Shown here: positions 1-6,670 of the stretch, piece by piece
Layout: every line of letters begins with the position of its first letter
Numbering within the stretch: position 1 is the first letter of the stretch
Assembly (NCBI GenBank): GCA_035279865.1
Contig: DATEGY010000188.1
Span: 1-10,412, forward strand
DNA length: 10,412 bases
Reading direction: 5' to 3'
Origin: 40CM-2-70-7 sp035279865
GTDB lineage: Bacteria; Gemmatimonadota; Gemmatimonadetes; Gemmatimonadales; GWC2-71-9
Notes under the pieces: model-generated
What the model was told of the DNA's origin: nothing
What the model saw: the letters and a program-made list of their open reading frames with translations, nothing else
Databases searched by the model: none
Translations under genes and position numbers: made by a program

Positions 1-2
1 GG

Positions 3-626
3 GCCCCGCGCAGCGATGTCCTGGTCCTGCTCATCACGTTCGTCCTGACGGTGGTGGTGGACCTCACGGTCGCGATCGAGGTGGGGATGGTGCTGGCGGC
101 ATTCCTCTTCATGCGGCGGATGGCCGAGGTCACCAACATCAACGTGCTGACACACGAGTTCTCGGACCCGGCAGACGACTTCGAGGGAGACCCCAACGCG
201 GTCCGGCGCCGGGAAGTGCCGCCCGGCGTGGAGGTCTACGAGATCAGCGGACCGTTCTTCTTCGGTGCCGCTGAAGCCTTCAAGGACCGCCTCTCCCAGA
301 TCGCCGGGAAGCCCCGGGTCCTGATTCTCCGGATGCGGCACGTGCCCGCGATCGACTCGACCGGGCTGAACGCGCTGCGGGACCTGGTCCGGCGCTGCCG
401 CCGGGAGGGGACCTTCGTGCTGCTGTCGGACGTCCACGCCCAGCCCGTAGTCGCGCTGGAGCGCTCAGGCCTGTATCACGAGCTGGGCGAGGACAGCGTC
501 ACCGGGAACATCGACGACGCCCTGAACCAGGCGCGGGTGCACCTCGGGCTGCCGCTGGTGCCGGCCCCCGCGTTCGCGCAGCCGACCGTCGCGCGCGAAA
601 GCGGCCCCCGGCCCGCGACCCCCTGA
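3..626 (+). CDS. SulP family anion transporter, C-terminal part with STAS domain (5' end cut by window)
   Basis: This is the last 207 residues of an inner-membrane secondary transporter of the SulP/SLC26 family, which carries sulfate, bicarbonate or other anions. The frame is open to the left edge, so the true start lies outside the window. Visible residues 1 to about 35 form a hydrophobic membrane segment, with DLTVAIEVGMVLAAFLFMRR, the usual end of the SulP membrane domain. After a short acidic linker, residues about 75-185 form a cytoplasmic STAS domain. It has the strand VYEISGPFFFGAA, the core strand RVLILRMRHVPAIDSTGL with the conserved D-S-T loop, and the SGL helix near its end. The last 20 residues are a Pro/Ala-rich tail. 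The substrate cannot be told from this part. The gene converges on the M1 peptidase gene with only 9 bases between the stops, and a terminator-like hairpin sits at its stop codon. The family call is secure. Confidence 0.93.
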   Translation, partial: APRSDVLVLLITFVLTVVVDLTVAIEVGMVLAAFLFMRRMAEVTNINVLTHEFSDPADDFEGDPNAVRRREVPPGVEVYEISGPFFFGAAEAFKDRLSQIAGKPRVLILRMRHVPAIDSTGLNALRDLVRRCRREGTFVLLSDVHAQPVVALERSGLYHELGEDSVTGNIDDALNQARVHLGLPLVPAPAFAQPTVARESGPRPATP

Positions 627-644
627 AGCCAGGGCTTATTTTTT
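621..644 (+). terminator. Candidate intrinsic terminator after the SulP gene
   Basis: CCCTG (621-625) and CAGGG (630-634) can pair around the tetraloop AAGC. They are followed by CTT and then ATTTTTT (638-644). The 5-bp GC-rich stem is short, but the T-run is conspicuous in such GC-rich DNA and the site overlaps the SulP stop codon (624-626). On the minus strand no T-run follows the hairpin, so it would act only on rightward transcription. It also covers the last codons of the convergent M1 peptidase gene. Confidence 0.5.
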
Positions 645-2654
645 CCAGACGTTGTTTTCCCGCCGCACGTCCGGGAACAGCCCATCCGGATCGATTTCCA
701 CTCGCGTGATTTCCGGAAGATTGGCGACCCGCAGGCGCGCCCGGCGCGTTCCGCCGCCCGCCCACCACGCCTCCACCGGAATCTCGACCCGCTGGATGGA
801 CCCGTCGCTCCGCGTTACGGCCAGCGGCACCGGCATCGACGCCAGGTTCATGTCACAGATCACGATCTCCATCGAGTCCCCGGCGGCCGTCACCGAGTCG
901 ATCCCCTGATCGAGGGGCCAGCCGTGATAGAACCACGTGGTGAAGAACCACGACAGGTCACGGCCGGCGCCGGCGCTCATGGCGTTGAAGAAATCGTACG
1001 GTTCGGGGTGCTTGCCCACCCACGCCTTGCCGTACGCGGCGAAGGTGCGGTGGAACGCCGGGTCGCCCATCACGCCGCGCAGCGCCGCCAGGATCTGCGC
1101 GGTCTTGTTGTAGTACATCGTGAAGTACAAGTCCTGCGAGAACTCGTCACCGGGCGTCATCAGCGACAGATCCTGGCCGGCCCGCGCCGCTCGCGTGTAG
1201 CTCGCCCGCTGGCCTTCCTCGGAGTCGTTCGGGCGGCCGCCCCGCCGGGGGGCCCCGTACAGCACTTTCATGCCCTGCGCGACGTCGAACTGGGTGAACC
1301 CTTCGTCCATCCAGGGGAAGCGCGTCTCGTTGGAGCCGGCCTGCATGGGAAACCACATGTGGCCCGTCTCGTGCATCAGGTCGCCGGCGAGGGAGAGCGT
1401 GTCGGCCCAGGGCTGCATCAACGTCATCATCGGGTACTCCATGCCCCCGCCGTCCAGCACGCCCTCCATGGAGCTCATCTGCGGCCATGGATAGGTCCAG
1501 AGGTACGCCGACATCTGTTCGATCGCGTCGCGCGTGTACCGCGCGCCACCGATCCTCCAGGCGAGGGCGGCGGCCGTGAGACGGAAGAAGCTCGAGATGT
1601 CGACGGTGTCGCGGCCCGAGTCGATCAGCGCGCGGGTCTGGTCCCAGGCGTACTGATCGCTCGTGCCCCACGCGAAGTCGCGCACGTCGTTGGCGGTGAA
1701 ATGCCAGGTGGCCGTGGGGCCGGTCTTCGCGAACGCCGTGGCGGCTTGAGCCCCGGGTGTCAGCACGCGAACCACGCGCCCGGTCTTGCGGGCGACGGCC
1801 AGGGAGTCCCGCGCCGAGGGCGACAGCACGGCCTGCGGGTTCGTCAGGGTGCCCGTCGCCCCCACCACCCATCCCTTCGGCACCGTGAGCCGCACGTCAT
1901 AGTCCGCCGGGTCCATGTAGAACTCGGCTTCCAGGAGGTACGGATCCGCCACCCAGCCGTCCACGTCGTCGTACACGGCGATTTCGGGATACCAGTATCC
2001 CTGGAAATAGACGTGGCCGTCATGGCCCTCGCGGCCGTCGGCCGGCGCGGGGGCCGGCGTGTAGCTCCACTCCACTTCGAGGCGCAGCGAATCGCCGGAC
2101 TTGAGGGCCGTGCCCAGCGGGATCCACATGACGGTGCCGTCGACGACGTACTGGCCCGGTTGGGGCGGCTGTTCCGGTGGGGCGGTGATGGGCACGGCCT
2201 GCGGTCGGGGCTCCAGCACCAGCGCGTGCCCGTCGACGGCGACGCGGCTGAGCGTGACGCCACCGGTGGTGGGGACCTGCTGCCGGCGCGGGACGCCGGG
2301 TGCGAAGACGTTCTGGCGCAGGTAGACGGCGATGCGGTCCAGCGCATCGGGCGCGTGGTTGACGTACTCGACCGTCTCCCGTCCCGACACGCGGTTGCGG
2401 ACGGGATCGAGACTGGCGGCGATCTGGTATCGGGGATGCTGTACCCAGTACCTGGGTCCCGGCCGGCCGGTGCGCGTCCGCGTCCCGTTCGCCACGGCGC
2501 GGGAGAAGCCGGGGGATTCGTAGACGGGGCCGGGCAGGGGCCTGGGGCCCTGAGCGGTCGCGGTCGGATCGACGCTCGGGGCGGGGCGCGTCTGGGACGA
2601 CAGCGACACCGTGGCCGCGGCCAGGAAGACAAGGGAAATCGAAACGATCCGCAC
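636..2654 (-). CDS. Secreted M1 family metallopeptidase (gluzincin aminopeptidase-like)
   Basis: The product is a zinc metallopeptidase of the M1 family (aminopeptidase N/LTA4 hydrolase fold), which removes N-terminal residues from peptides. It is probably periplasmic or secreted: the first ~21 residues form a signal peptide ending LSSQ. The N-terminal ~300 residues are the beta-rich M1 domain. The catalytic domain has GGGMEYP at about 403-408 in place of the classical GxMEN exopeptidase motif, then the zinc site HETGHMWF (H428, E429, H432) and the third ligand E451 in WMDEGFTQF, giving the canonical HExxH-x18-E. MYYNKTAQIL near 513 holds the probable transition-state tyrosine. All metal and catalytic residues are present. 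The 672-residue start chosen is GTG at 2654, with GGAGGA just upstream and the signal peptide directly after; a TTG at 2678 would add 8 residues but lies upstream of that ribosome site. The gene follows pirin by 45 bases on the same strand, a likely operon. Confidence 0.93.
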   Translation of the reverse strand: MRIVSISLVFLAAATVSLSSQTRPAPSVDPTATAQGPRPLPGPVYESPGFSRAVANGTRTRTGRPGPRYWVQHPRYQIAASLDPVRNRVSGRETVEYVNHAPDALDRIAVYLRQNVFAPGVPRRQQVPTTGGVTLSRVAVDGHALVLEPRPQAVPITAPPEQPPQPGQYVVDGTVMWIPLGTALKSGDSLRLEVEWSYTPAPAPADGREGHDGHVYFQGYWYPEIAVYDDVDGWVADPYLLEAEFYMDPADYDVRLTVPKGWVVGATGTLTNPQAVLSPSARDSLAVARKTGRVVRVLTPGAQAATAFAKTGPTATWHFTANDVRDFAWGTSDQYAWDQTRALIDSGRDTVDISSFFRLTAAALAWRIGGARYTRDAIEQMSAYLWTYPWPQMSSMEGVLDGGGMEYPMMTLMQPWADTLSLAGDLMHETGHMWFPMQAGSNETRFPWMDEGFTQFDVAQGMKVLYGAPRRGGRPNDSEEGQRASYTRAARAGQDLSLMTPGDEFSQDLYFTMYYNKTAQILAALRGVMGDPAFHRTFAAYGKAWVGKHPEPYDFFNAMSAGAGRDLSWFFTTWFYHGWPLDQGIDSVTAAGDSMEIVICDMNLASMPVPLAVTRSDGSIQRVEIPVEAWWAGGGTRRARLRVANLPEITRVEIDPDGLFPDVRRENNVWKK

Positions 2655-2657
2655 GAC

Positions 2658-2663
2658 TCCTCC
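2658..2663 (-). promoter_or_regulatory. Ribosome binding site that decides the M1 peptidase start
   Basis: On the minus strand GGAGGA is followed by GTC and then the GTG at 2654-2652. The spacing is short, but the purine core is perfect and lies inside the longer reading frame beginning with TTG at 2678. This argues for the internal GTG as the true start. The LolA-like gene at 3676 has the same arrangement, with GGGGGAGTC directly before its ATG. Confidence 0.6.
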
Positions 2664-2699
2664 AGAACAGGAGAGCAATGGACGAACGAGGGTGGTAGC

Positions 2700-3647
2700 C
2701 TAGCTTACGGCGTTCGGCCGGGCAAACCGCGCCAACGCGGGCGCGTCCAGCCTCGGACCCTGATAGGCGGTGACGTCGCCGAAGCGGCGATGCGCCTCCC
2801 AGTCCGCCCGGGCGGCCGCGATTTCGTCCGGCGTGCGCGCGACGAAGTTCCACCACATCAGAATCGGTTCCGGAAACGGCGGGCCGCCGATGAGCAACAG
2901 GCGGCCTCCCGCTTCACTTCGCAGGACCAGACTCGATCGCTGCGTCCCGAGGTAGTAGAGATGCCGGGGCACGAGACGCTGACCCTCCAGATCCGCATCT
3001 CCGGACAGCACCAGCAGCGCGTGCTCGAAGGACGGGTCCGTGGCGAACTCCGTCGCGTGCCCCGGGTGGACTTCGATGTCGGCCCCCACGAGCGACGTGG
3101 CGAACCGCCCGGGTGACGTCCCCCCCGCCAGAGACCCTGCAAAGACCTGGATGGCAGCGCCGGGCGTGTCGATCAAGGGGACGCGCGCGATGTGCTCGAA
3201 CGAAGACGCGACGTGGCGCTTGTCATCCGGGAGCGCCACCCAGAGCTGCGCGCCATTCAGCGTTCCGCTGTTCGCCACCGGCGTCTGCTCGGCGTGCGCG
3301 ATGCCCCGTCCCGCGGTCATCAGATTCACGCCGCCCGGGCGCCCCGTCGCCTCCGAGCCCAGGGAGTCGTCGTGGAGGATCTCGCCCTCGAGCAGCCAGG
3401 TCACCGTCTGGAGGCCGATGTGGGGATGGGGAGCCACGTCCATCGGGCGGTCGGCACTGAATGAGAGGGGTCCGAAGCGGTCCAGGAAGCACCAGGGGCC
3501 CACCATGCGGCGGTCGCGAATGGGGATGGCGCGGGTGACCGCCAGATGCCCCAGGGAGACGTCCCGGTTGCCGTAGACCTCGAGGGTATGGTGAGGCACA
3601 CCAAGTGCTAGGCACTGCGCGGCGGCAACCTGGCTCGAGAGAGTCAT
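2700..3647 (-). CDS. Pirin family protein (bicupin)
   Basis: Pirins are two-domain cupin proteins. Some bind iron and act as quercetin 2,3-dioxygenase-like enzymes or as redox sensors; the role of most bacterial members is unknown. The N-terminal cupin holds HPHIG (H74, H76) and GRGIAHAEQT (H118, E120), the four expected metal ligands, so the metal site looks intact. Other hallmarks are VGPWCFLDRFGP (49-60), LQTVTWLLEGEILHDDSLG (79-97), LMTAGRGIAH (109-118), and the C-terminal PILMWWNFVARTPDEIAAAR (261-280), typical of this subfamily. There is no signal peptide, so it is cytoplasmic. The 315-residue start at ATG 3647 keeps a short N-terminal extension seen in related pirins; it lacks a Shine-Dalgarno sequence and lies within an inverted repeat, so a GTG at 3599 is possible. 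The frame stays open to 3902, but that part runs antisense into the LolA-like gene and is not believed. It probably leads an operon with the M1 peptidase. Confidence 0.92.
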   Translation of the reverse strand: MTLSSQVAAAQCLALGVPHHTLEVYGNRDVSLGHLAVTRAIPIRDRRMVGPWCFLDRFGPLSFSADRPMDVAPHPHIGLQTVTWLLEGEILHDDSLGSEATGRPGGVNLMTAGRGIAHAEQTPVANSGTLNGAQLWVALPDDKRHVASSFEHIARVPLIDTPGAAIQVFAGSLAGGTSPGRFATSLVGADIEVHPGHATEFATDPSFEHALLVLSGDADLEGQRLVPRHLYYLGTQRSSLVLRSEAGGRLLLIGGPPFPEPILMWWNFVARTPDEIAAARADWEAHRRFGDVTAYQGPRLDAPALARFARPNAVS

Positions 3648-3661
3648 ATTTCGGAATATGA
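3644..3661. promoter_or_regulatory. Inverted repeat, candidate operator/promoter between divergent pirin and LolA-like genes
   Basis: TCATATT (3644-3650) and AATATGA (3655-3661) are perfect 7-base arms around TCGG. The element is AT-rich in very GC-rich DNA and covers most of the short divergent junction. Its right arm includes TATGAT (3657-3662), which resembles a sigma-70-type -10 box for the rightward gene; the left arm read leftward gives TATGAC. No convincing -35 boxes were found. The pirin ATG (3647-3645) and another rightward ATG (3658) both fall inside the arms. It could be a dimeric regulator site, a shared promoter, or chance symmetry. Confidence 0.4.
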
Positions 3662-3675
3662 TCCAAGGGGGAGTC

Positions 3676-4413
3676 ATGAGGAACGTCTGGTTGGGCTTGC
3701 TGCTTACCTCGTCCCTGGCGACCGCGCAGACGCCCGGTCCTCCGGTCGACACGATTGTCGCCCGGTATTTGTCCGCTCGGGGTGGCGCGGACAAGATCCG
3801 CGGCCTCAAGGCGATCCGGCTCGTCGGGCATATCGAGTTGGGACCGGACCTGAGTGGCGCCGACACCATTGTAATGGCCCGGCCGGGGCGGATCCTGACC
3901 ACGGTGCATTTCCCTCAGGGGACCCTCAAGCAGGCGTACGACGGCAGGACGGCGTGGGGCCTGAACCCCTTCAATGGAGACTCGACGCCCCGGGTGCTCG
4001 ATTCCGGCACCGCGAAAAATGTGATCGCCGGCGGGGACATGGACGGTCCGCTGCTGGACTACCGGGCGCGCCGGATTCAGGTGACGCTCATCGGGCTCGA
4101 TACCGCGCAGGGGACGCCCGCCTGGGCGTTGCGGGTGATCCGACCCGACTCGACCGTCGACACGTACTACGTCGACACCGCGTCCTATTCCCTCACCCGC
4201 TGGCAGGGGAAGCGGGTGGCTGACGGCGTGCCCGTCACCTACGAGACCTACTTCCGCGACTACCGCCGGTACGGCGGACTCGTGTTTCCCTGCCGGCTCG
4301 AGTCCCACACGCTCAGCCGACCCGGGCAGCAGGTGATCGTGGTCGATTCGGTAGCCGTGGATCTGCCGGTGAATGACGCCTGGTTCAGGATGCCGACCTC
4401 GCGCGTGCCCTAG
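3676..4413 (+). CDS. Secreted LolA-like protein (outer-membrane lipoprotein-sorting-like)
   Basis: This 245-residue exported protein resembles the LolA-like secreted proteins common in Gemmatimonadota, Bacteroidota and Acidobacteriota, which are thought to bind lipid or lipoprotein in a half-barrel; its real ligand is unknown. Residues 1-17 form a signal peptide with the probable cut LATA|QTPG. The mature protein begins with VARYLSARGGADKIRGLKAI (28-47), the usual helix before the barrel. It then has AYDGRTAWGLNPF (87-99), DGPLLDYRARRIQVTLIG (123-140), then YYVDTASYSLTRWQGKR and YRRYGGLVFP (197-206), the order seen in the family. The ATG at 3676 is preferred over 3658 because AAGGGGGAG (3665-3673) precedes it and the signal peptide starts there. 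It diverges from pirin and overlaps the end of the ArsR-type regulator by 29 bases tail to tail. It is not classical LolA of the Lol pathway, so no symbol is given. Confidence 0.8.
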   Translation: MRNVWLGLLLTSSLATAQTPGPPVDTIVARYLSARGGADKIRGLKAIRLVGHIELGPDLSGADTIVMARPGRILTTVHFPQGTLKQAYDGRTAWGLNPFNGDSTPRVLDSGTAKNVIAGGDMDGPLLDYRARRIQVTLIGLDTAQGTPAWALRVIRPDSTVDTYYVDTASYSLTRWQGKRVADGVPVTYETYFRDYRRYGGLVFPCRLESHTLSRPGQQVIVVDSVAVDLPVNDAWFRMPTSRVP

Positions 4414-5146
4414 GCAACACCACTCCGAATCTGGCCCGGAGCTCCCGTGCGCCGAGGACCGTGATCGCCAGGGTCCGTTCCCGGCGCTCCCGGGTCACCC
4501 ACCGTCGCTCGAGCAGGGCGTTCAGGAGCGCCGCGCCCACTGCGCCCCCCAGGTGGCACCGGCGCTCGCTCCAGTCGAGGCAGGGGAACGCGAAGCGCCG
4601 GCGCTCCCGGCGGAGCACCTCCACGTCGACGCCCACCCCGTGCAGTGCCCTTGCCCCCTTCACGGTGACGTCGTAGTTCGGGTCGCCACCGGCAATCCAT
4701 CCGGCGGCGAGCAGGCGGTCGTGCAGGAGGACGCCCAGGGTGCCGGCGATGTGGTCGTAACAAGTGCGGGCGAAGCGGAGGTGGTCGGGGGTGCGGGTCT
4801 GGACGCCTGAGCCGACGCGCCCCGCGAGCACGCTGAGGCTTTCGAGCACACCCGCGACGCCGGCGCCGTACAGGCTGTAGTAGCGGTGCCGGCCTTGAAT
4901 CAGCACCCGCACCAGGCGTTCGCGCTTGAGGCGATTGAGGTGGGCGCTGGCGGTGGAGGGGCCAACGGCGGCGACCAGGGCGAGCTCGGTGCTGGTGAGG
5001 GCCCGGCCTTCCATGAGAGCGTACAGCATGCGGGCCCGGGCCGGATCGCCGATGGCGGCGGCGATCCGGGCCGAGCTCTCTTCGGCAACGTGCGGCGCAG
5101 GCATTGTTCTACGGTAAACGAAGCGTGCCCGTACCGCAACCGACAT
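4385..5146 (-). CDS. ArsR-type winged-helix transcriptional regulator with duplicated C-terminal domain
   Basis: This is a 253-residue DNA-binding regulator. Residues about 24-95 form an ArsR-like winged helix: IGDPARARMLYALMEGRAL, then the recognition region VGPSTASAHLNRLKRERLV (61-79) and a wing ending GRHRYYSL. Residues about 125-245 belong to the C-terminal region of a known ArsR subfamily, with ARTCYDHIAG and PCLDWSERRCHLGGAVGAAL. That region reads as two copies of one unit (129-179 and 189-245). No classical ArsR metal-binding motif (CVC-type) is seen in the HTH, but Cys129, Asp131 and His132 and Cys189, Asp191, Cys197 and His198 are candidates for ligand or metal sensing. The ATG at 5146 lies one base after the amidohydrolase stop codon (TAG-G-ATG), which suggests coupling. 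An in-frame ATG at 5104 begins nearer the conserved region; neither has a clear Shine-Dalgarno. It is likely to regulate its own operon. Confidence 0.88.
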   Translation of the reverse strand: MSVAVRARFVYRRTMPAPHVAEESSARIAAAIGDPARARMLYALMEGRALTSTELALVAAVGPSTASAHLNRLKRERLVRVLIQGRHRYYSLYGAGVAGVLESLSVLAGRVGSGVQTRTPDHLRFARTCYDHIAGTLGVLLHDRLLAAGWIAGGDPNYDVTVKGARALHGVGVDVEVLRRERRRFAFPCLDWSERRCHLGGAVGAALLNALLERRWVTRERRERTLAITVLGARELRARFGVVLPRARARSAS

Positions 5147-5147
5147 C

Positions 5148-6572
5148 CTAGAAGAGGCCGACCTTGCCCTTCACCGACTCGATGATCTTCGCCGGGTCGT
5201 AGCCGATGCCTTGCTTGAACACGAGCGTGACTTTCGCGATGTCCGCGATGTCCGCCGCGGGATTGCCGTCGATCACCACGAGGTCGGCCTGCTTCCCGAC
5301 GGCGATCGAGCCGACGCGGTCGGCGCGCCCCAGATACGTCGCGCCGTTCAGGGTGCAGATCCGGATCGCTTCGAGCGGCGTGAACCCGCTCCCCACGAGG
5401 AGCTCCGCCTCACGCTGATCCGAATAGCCCGGAATGACGCCGCCGCCCCCGGTCGGGTCGGTGCCGGCGATCAGGAGCCCGCCGGCCCGCGCGAAGGCCA
5501 GCTCCATGACCCGGTCCAGCGCGAGCAGCCGCTTGAACCGCGTGCTGGTGTCCTGCGCGATCCGGTTGTAGCCCTGCTCGTACTGCGTCTTCAGAATCGG
5601 GTCGAGGACGTCGGTACCGGGCGGGAAGGGCTGGCCCGGCGTGAACGTCTCGAACACCGTGAGCGTGGACGTGACCGCCACGTGGTGCGCGATCAGATAC
5701 TGCACCAGGGATGTGAATTCGGGCGACTTGGGGTCGACCGTCGCGAGGGCGTTCATCCCGGGGTTCTGGCCGGGGCAGAGGTCGGGCTGTTTGTCCTTGA
5801 CGAAATCCGTCGCGACGAAGAACCCATGCTCCAGGTCGTCGATCCCGGCGTCGGCGGCCTCGCGGTAGGTCACGGAACAGAGGTGCCCCGTGATCTTGAG
5901 CCCGCGCTTGTGGGCCTCCCGCACCGCGGCGCGCAGCTCGGGGCGCGTGATGTTCATGTAAGCCTTGAACGACGTCGCGCCCGCGTCGGCCCAGAAGGCC
6001 ACGAACCGCTGGGCGTCGGCGGAGTCCTTCAGGGCGTACATCTGGGTAAAGGGGGACGGGCCGTTCACATACGGTGCGGTGGCGTCGATCCAGGGGCCGA
6101 GGGCCGTCCCGGCCTTGATGGCGGCTGCCAGGTTCAGATCGGCGTAGCCGCCGACGTTGCCGGCGGTGCGCATCGACGTGACGCCCCCCGCCAGATAGAG
6201 CCGCGAGAAGCTCACGTAGTCGGCTCCGTAGACGCCCGGACCCGTCGGGTAGTACAGGTGCTCGTGCATCATCACGAGCCCCGGAATCACCGACTTGCCC
6301 GTCAGATCCATCACCTGCGCGCCATCCGGAATCCTGACCGAAGCGGCGCTTCCCATCGCGACAATGTCGCCGTCCTTGATGACCAGCGTCTGGTCATCCT
6401 TCGGTGCGGCCCCCGTCCCGTCGATGATGCGGACGTGTGTGAGGGCGACCATTGTCGTGTCCACCACCACGTACTGATGGACGGAGGGGGAGAGCGTGGG
6501 GCGCTGAGCGGCCAGCAAGGCCGGAGCGAGGATGAGGGCGCTCCAGGCGCCAAAACGGAGTGGGGTGTGCAT
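5148..6572 (-). CDS. Secreted amidohydrolase family protein (imidazolonepropionase-like)
   Basis: This is a 474-residue metal-dependent hydrolase of the amidohydrolase superfamily, in the group often annotated as imidazolonepropionase-like or Xaa-Pro dipeptidase-like. Such enzymes hydrolyse C-N bonds of cyclic amides or dipeptides; the substrate is not evident. A signal peptide covers residues 1-22 (ALLAAQ), so it acts outside the cytoplasm. A small beta-sandwich precedes PGLVMMHEHL, giving H103 and H105. Further metal ligands are K203 (SFKAYMN, probably the carboxylated lysine), H230 (ITGHL), H249 (DDLEHGFF) and D372 (GTDPTGGG), so the binuclear site looks complete. The C-terminus returns to the sandwich with GSIAVGKQADLVVIDGNP (421-438). 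The start ATG at 6572 fits the signal peptide; the frame continues upstream to 6713 but that part would cover the divergent lipoprotein's ribosome site and start. No Shine-Dalgarno is seen. The ArsR-type regulator follows after one base. Confidence 0.93.
   Translation of the reverse strand: MHTPLRFGAWSALILAPALLAAQRPTLSPSVHQYVVVDTTMVALTHVRIIDGTGAAPKDDQTLVIKDGDIVAMGSAASVRIPDGAQVMDLTGKSVIPGLVMMHEHLYYPTGPGVYGADYVSFSRLYLAGGVTSMRTAGNVGGYADLNLAAAIKAGTALGPWIDATAPYVNGPSPFTQMYALKDSADAQRFVAFWADAGATSFKAYMNITRPELRAAVREAHKRGLKITGHLCSVTYREAADAGIDDLEHGFFVATDFVKDKQPDLCPGQNPGMNALATVDPKSPEFTSLVQYLIAHHVAVTSTLTVFETFTPGQPFPPGTDVLDPILKTQYEQGYNRIAQDTSTRFKRLLALDRVMELAFARAGGLLIAGTDPTGGGGVIPGYSDQREAELLVGSGFTPLEAIRICTLNGATYLGRADRVGSIAVGKQADLVVIDGNPAADIADIAKVTLVFKQGIGYDPAKIIESVKGKVGLF
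5235..5255. repeat. Short tandem repeat inside the amidohydrolase gene
   Basis: The 9-base unit CGCGATGTC occurs twice in a row (5235-5243 and 5244-5252), with three more matching bases. It encodes the doubled tripeptide in AADIADIAK near residue 442, on the C-terminal sandwich. Being a multiple of three, it keeps the frame. It is probably a recent slippage duplication with little functional effect. Confidence 0.5.
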
Positions 6573-6609
6573 GTGACTGACAGTACCACGTCCTGCGGCG
6601 CCCGTCCAA
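6573..6609 (-). promoter_or_regulatory. Candidate promoter of the amidohydrolase-regulator operon, possibly leaderless
   Basis: Read on the minus strand, TTGGAC (6609-6604) and TACTGT (6585-6580) resemble -35 and -10 boxes with an 18-base spacer; the -10 has the TAnnnT pattern. Only 7 bases separate the -10 from the ATG at 6572, so transcription would start at or one base before the start codon. The lack of any Shine-Dalgarno sequence before this ATG is consistent with a leaderless message. The promoter match is by eye and moderate. Confidence 0.4.
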
Positions 6610-6658
6610 CCGGCGGCAGTGGCCGCGGCTAGCACGGCGCACCAAATTGGGATTATTC

Positions 6659-6665
6659 GAGGAGG
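6659..6665 (+). promoter_or_regulatory. Strong ribosome binding site of the Big2 lipoprotein gene
   Basis: GAGGAGG lies five bases before the ATG at 6671, a near-ideal Shine-Dalgarno sequence. It decides the start: an ATG 24 bases upstream (6647) would place this site inside the coding region and put charged residues ahead of the signal peptide. Confidence 0.8.
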
Positions 6666-6670
6666 TACGG

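Noticed and set aside
924..3116. Uninterrupted 730-codon plus-strand frame antisense to the M1 peptidase and the end of pirin
   Set aside because: Its translation is dominated by Arg, Gly, Val and His with no domain motifs. It is a mirror of the GC-biased codons of two well-supported minus-strand genes.
3604..3616. Small dyad AGTGC-TAG-GCACT considered as a second operator
   Set aside because: Five-base arms are expected by chance, and it falls inside the pirin coding region if the 3647 start is right.
3648..3902. Upstream extension of the pirin frame to position 3902
   Set aside because: It would read antisense through the signal peptide region of the LolA-like gene, and pirin similarity begins only after 3647.
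3223..4308. 361-codon minus-strand frame spanning the pirin start and the LolA-like gene
   Set aside because: It conflicts with two conserved genes on both sides and its translation is low-complexity Arg/Gly/Pro-rich.
5211..6632. 473-codon plus-strand frame antisense to the amidohydrolase
   Set aside because: Same explanation: compositionally biased mirror of a gene with complete catalytic motifs, and no recognisable protein features.
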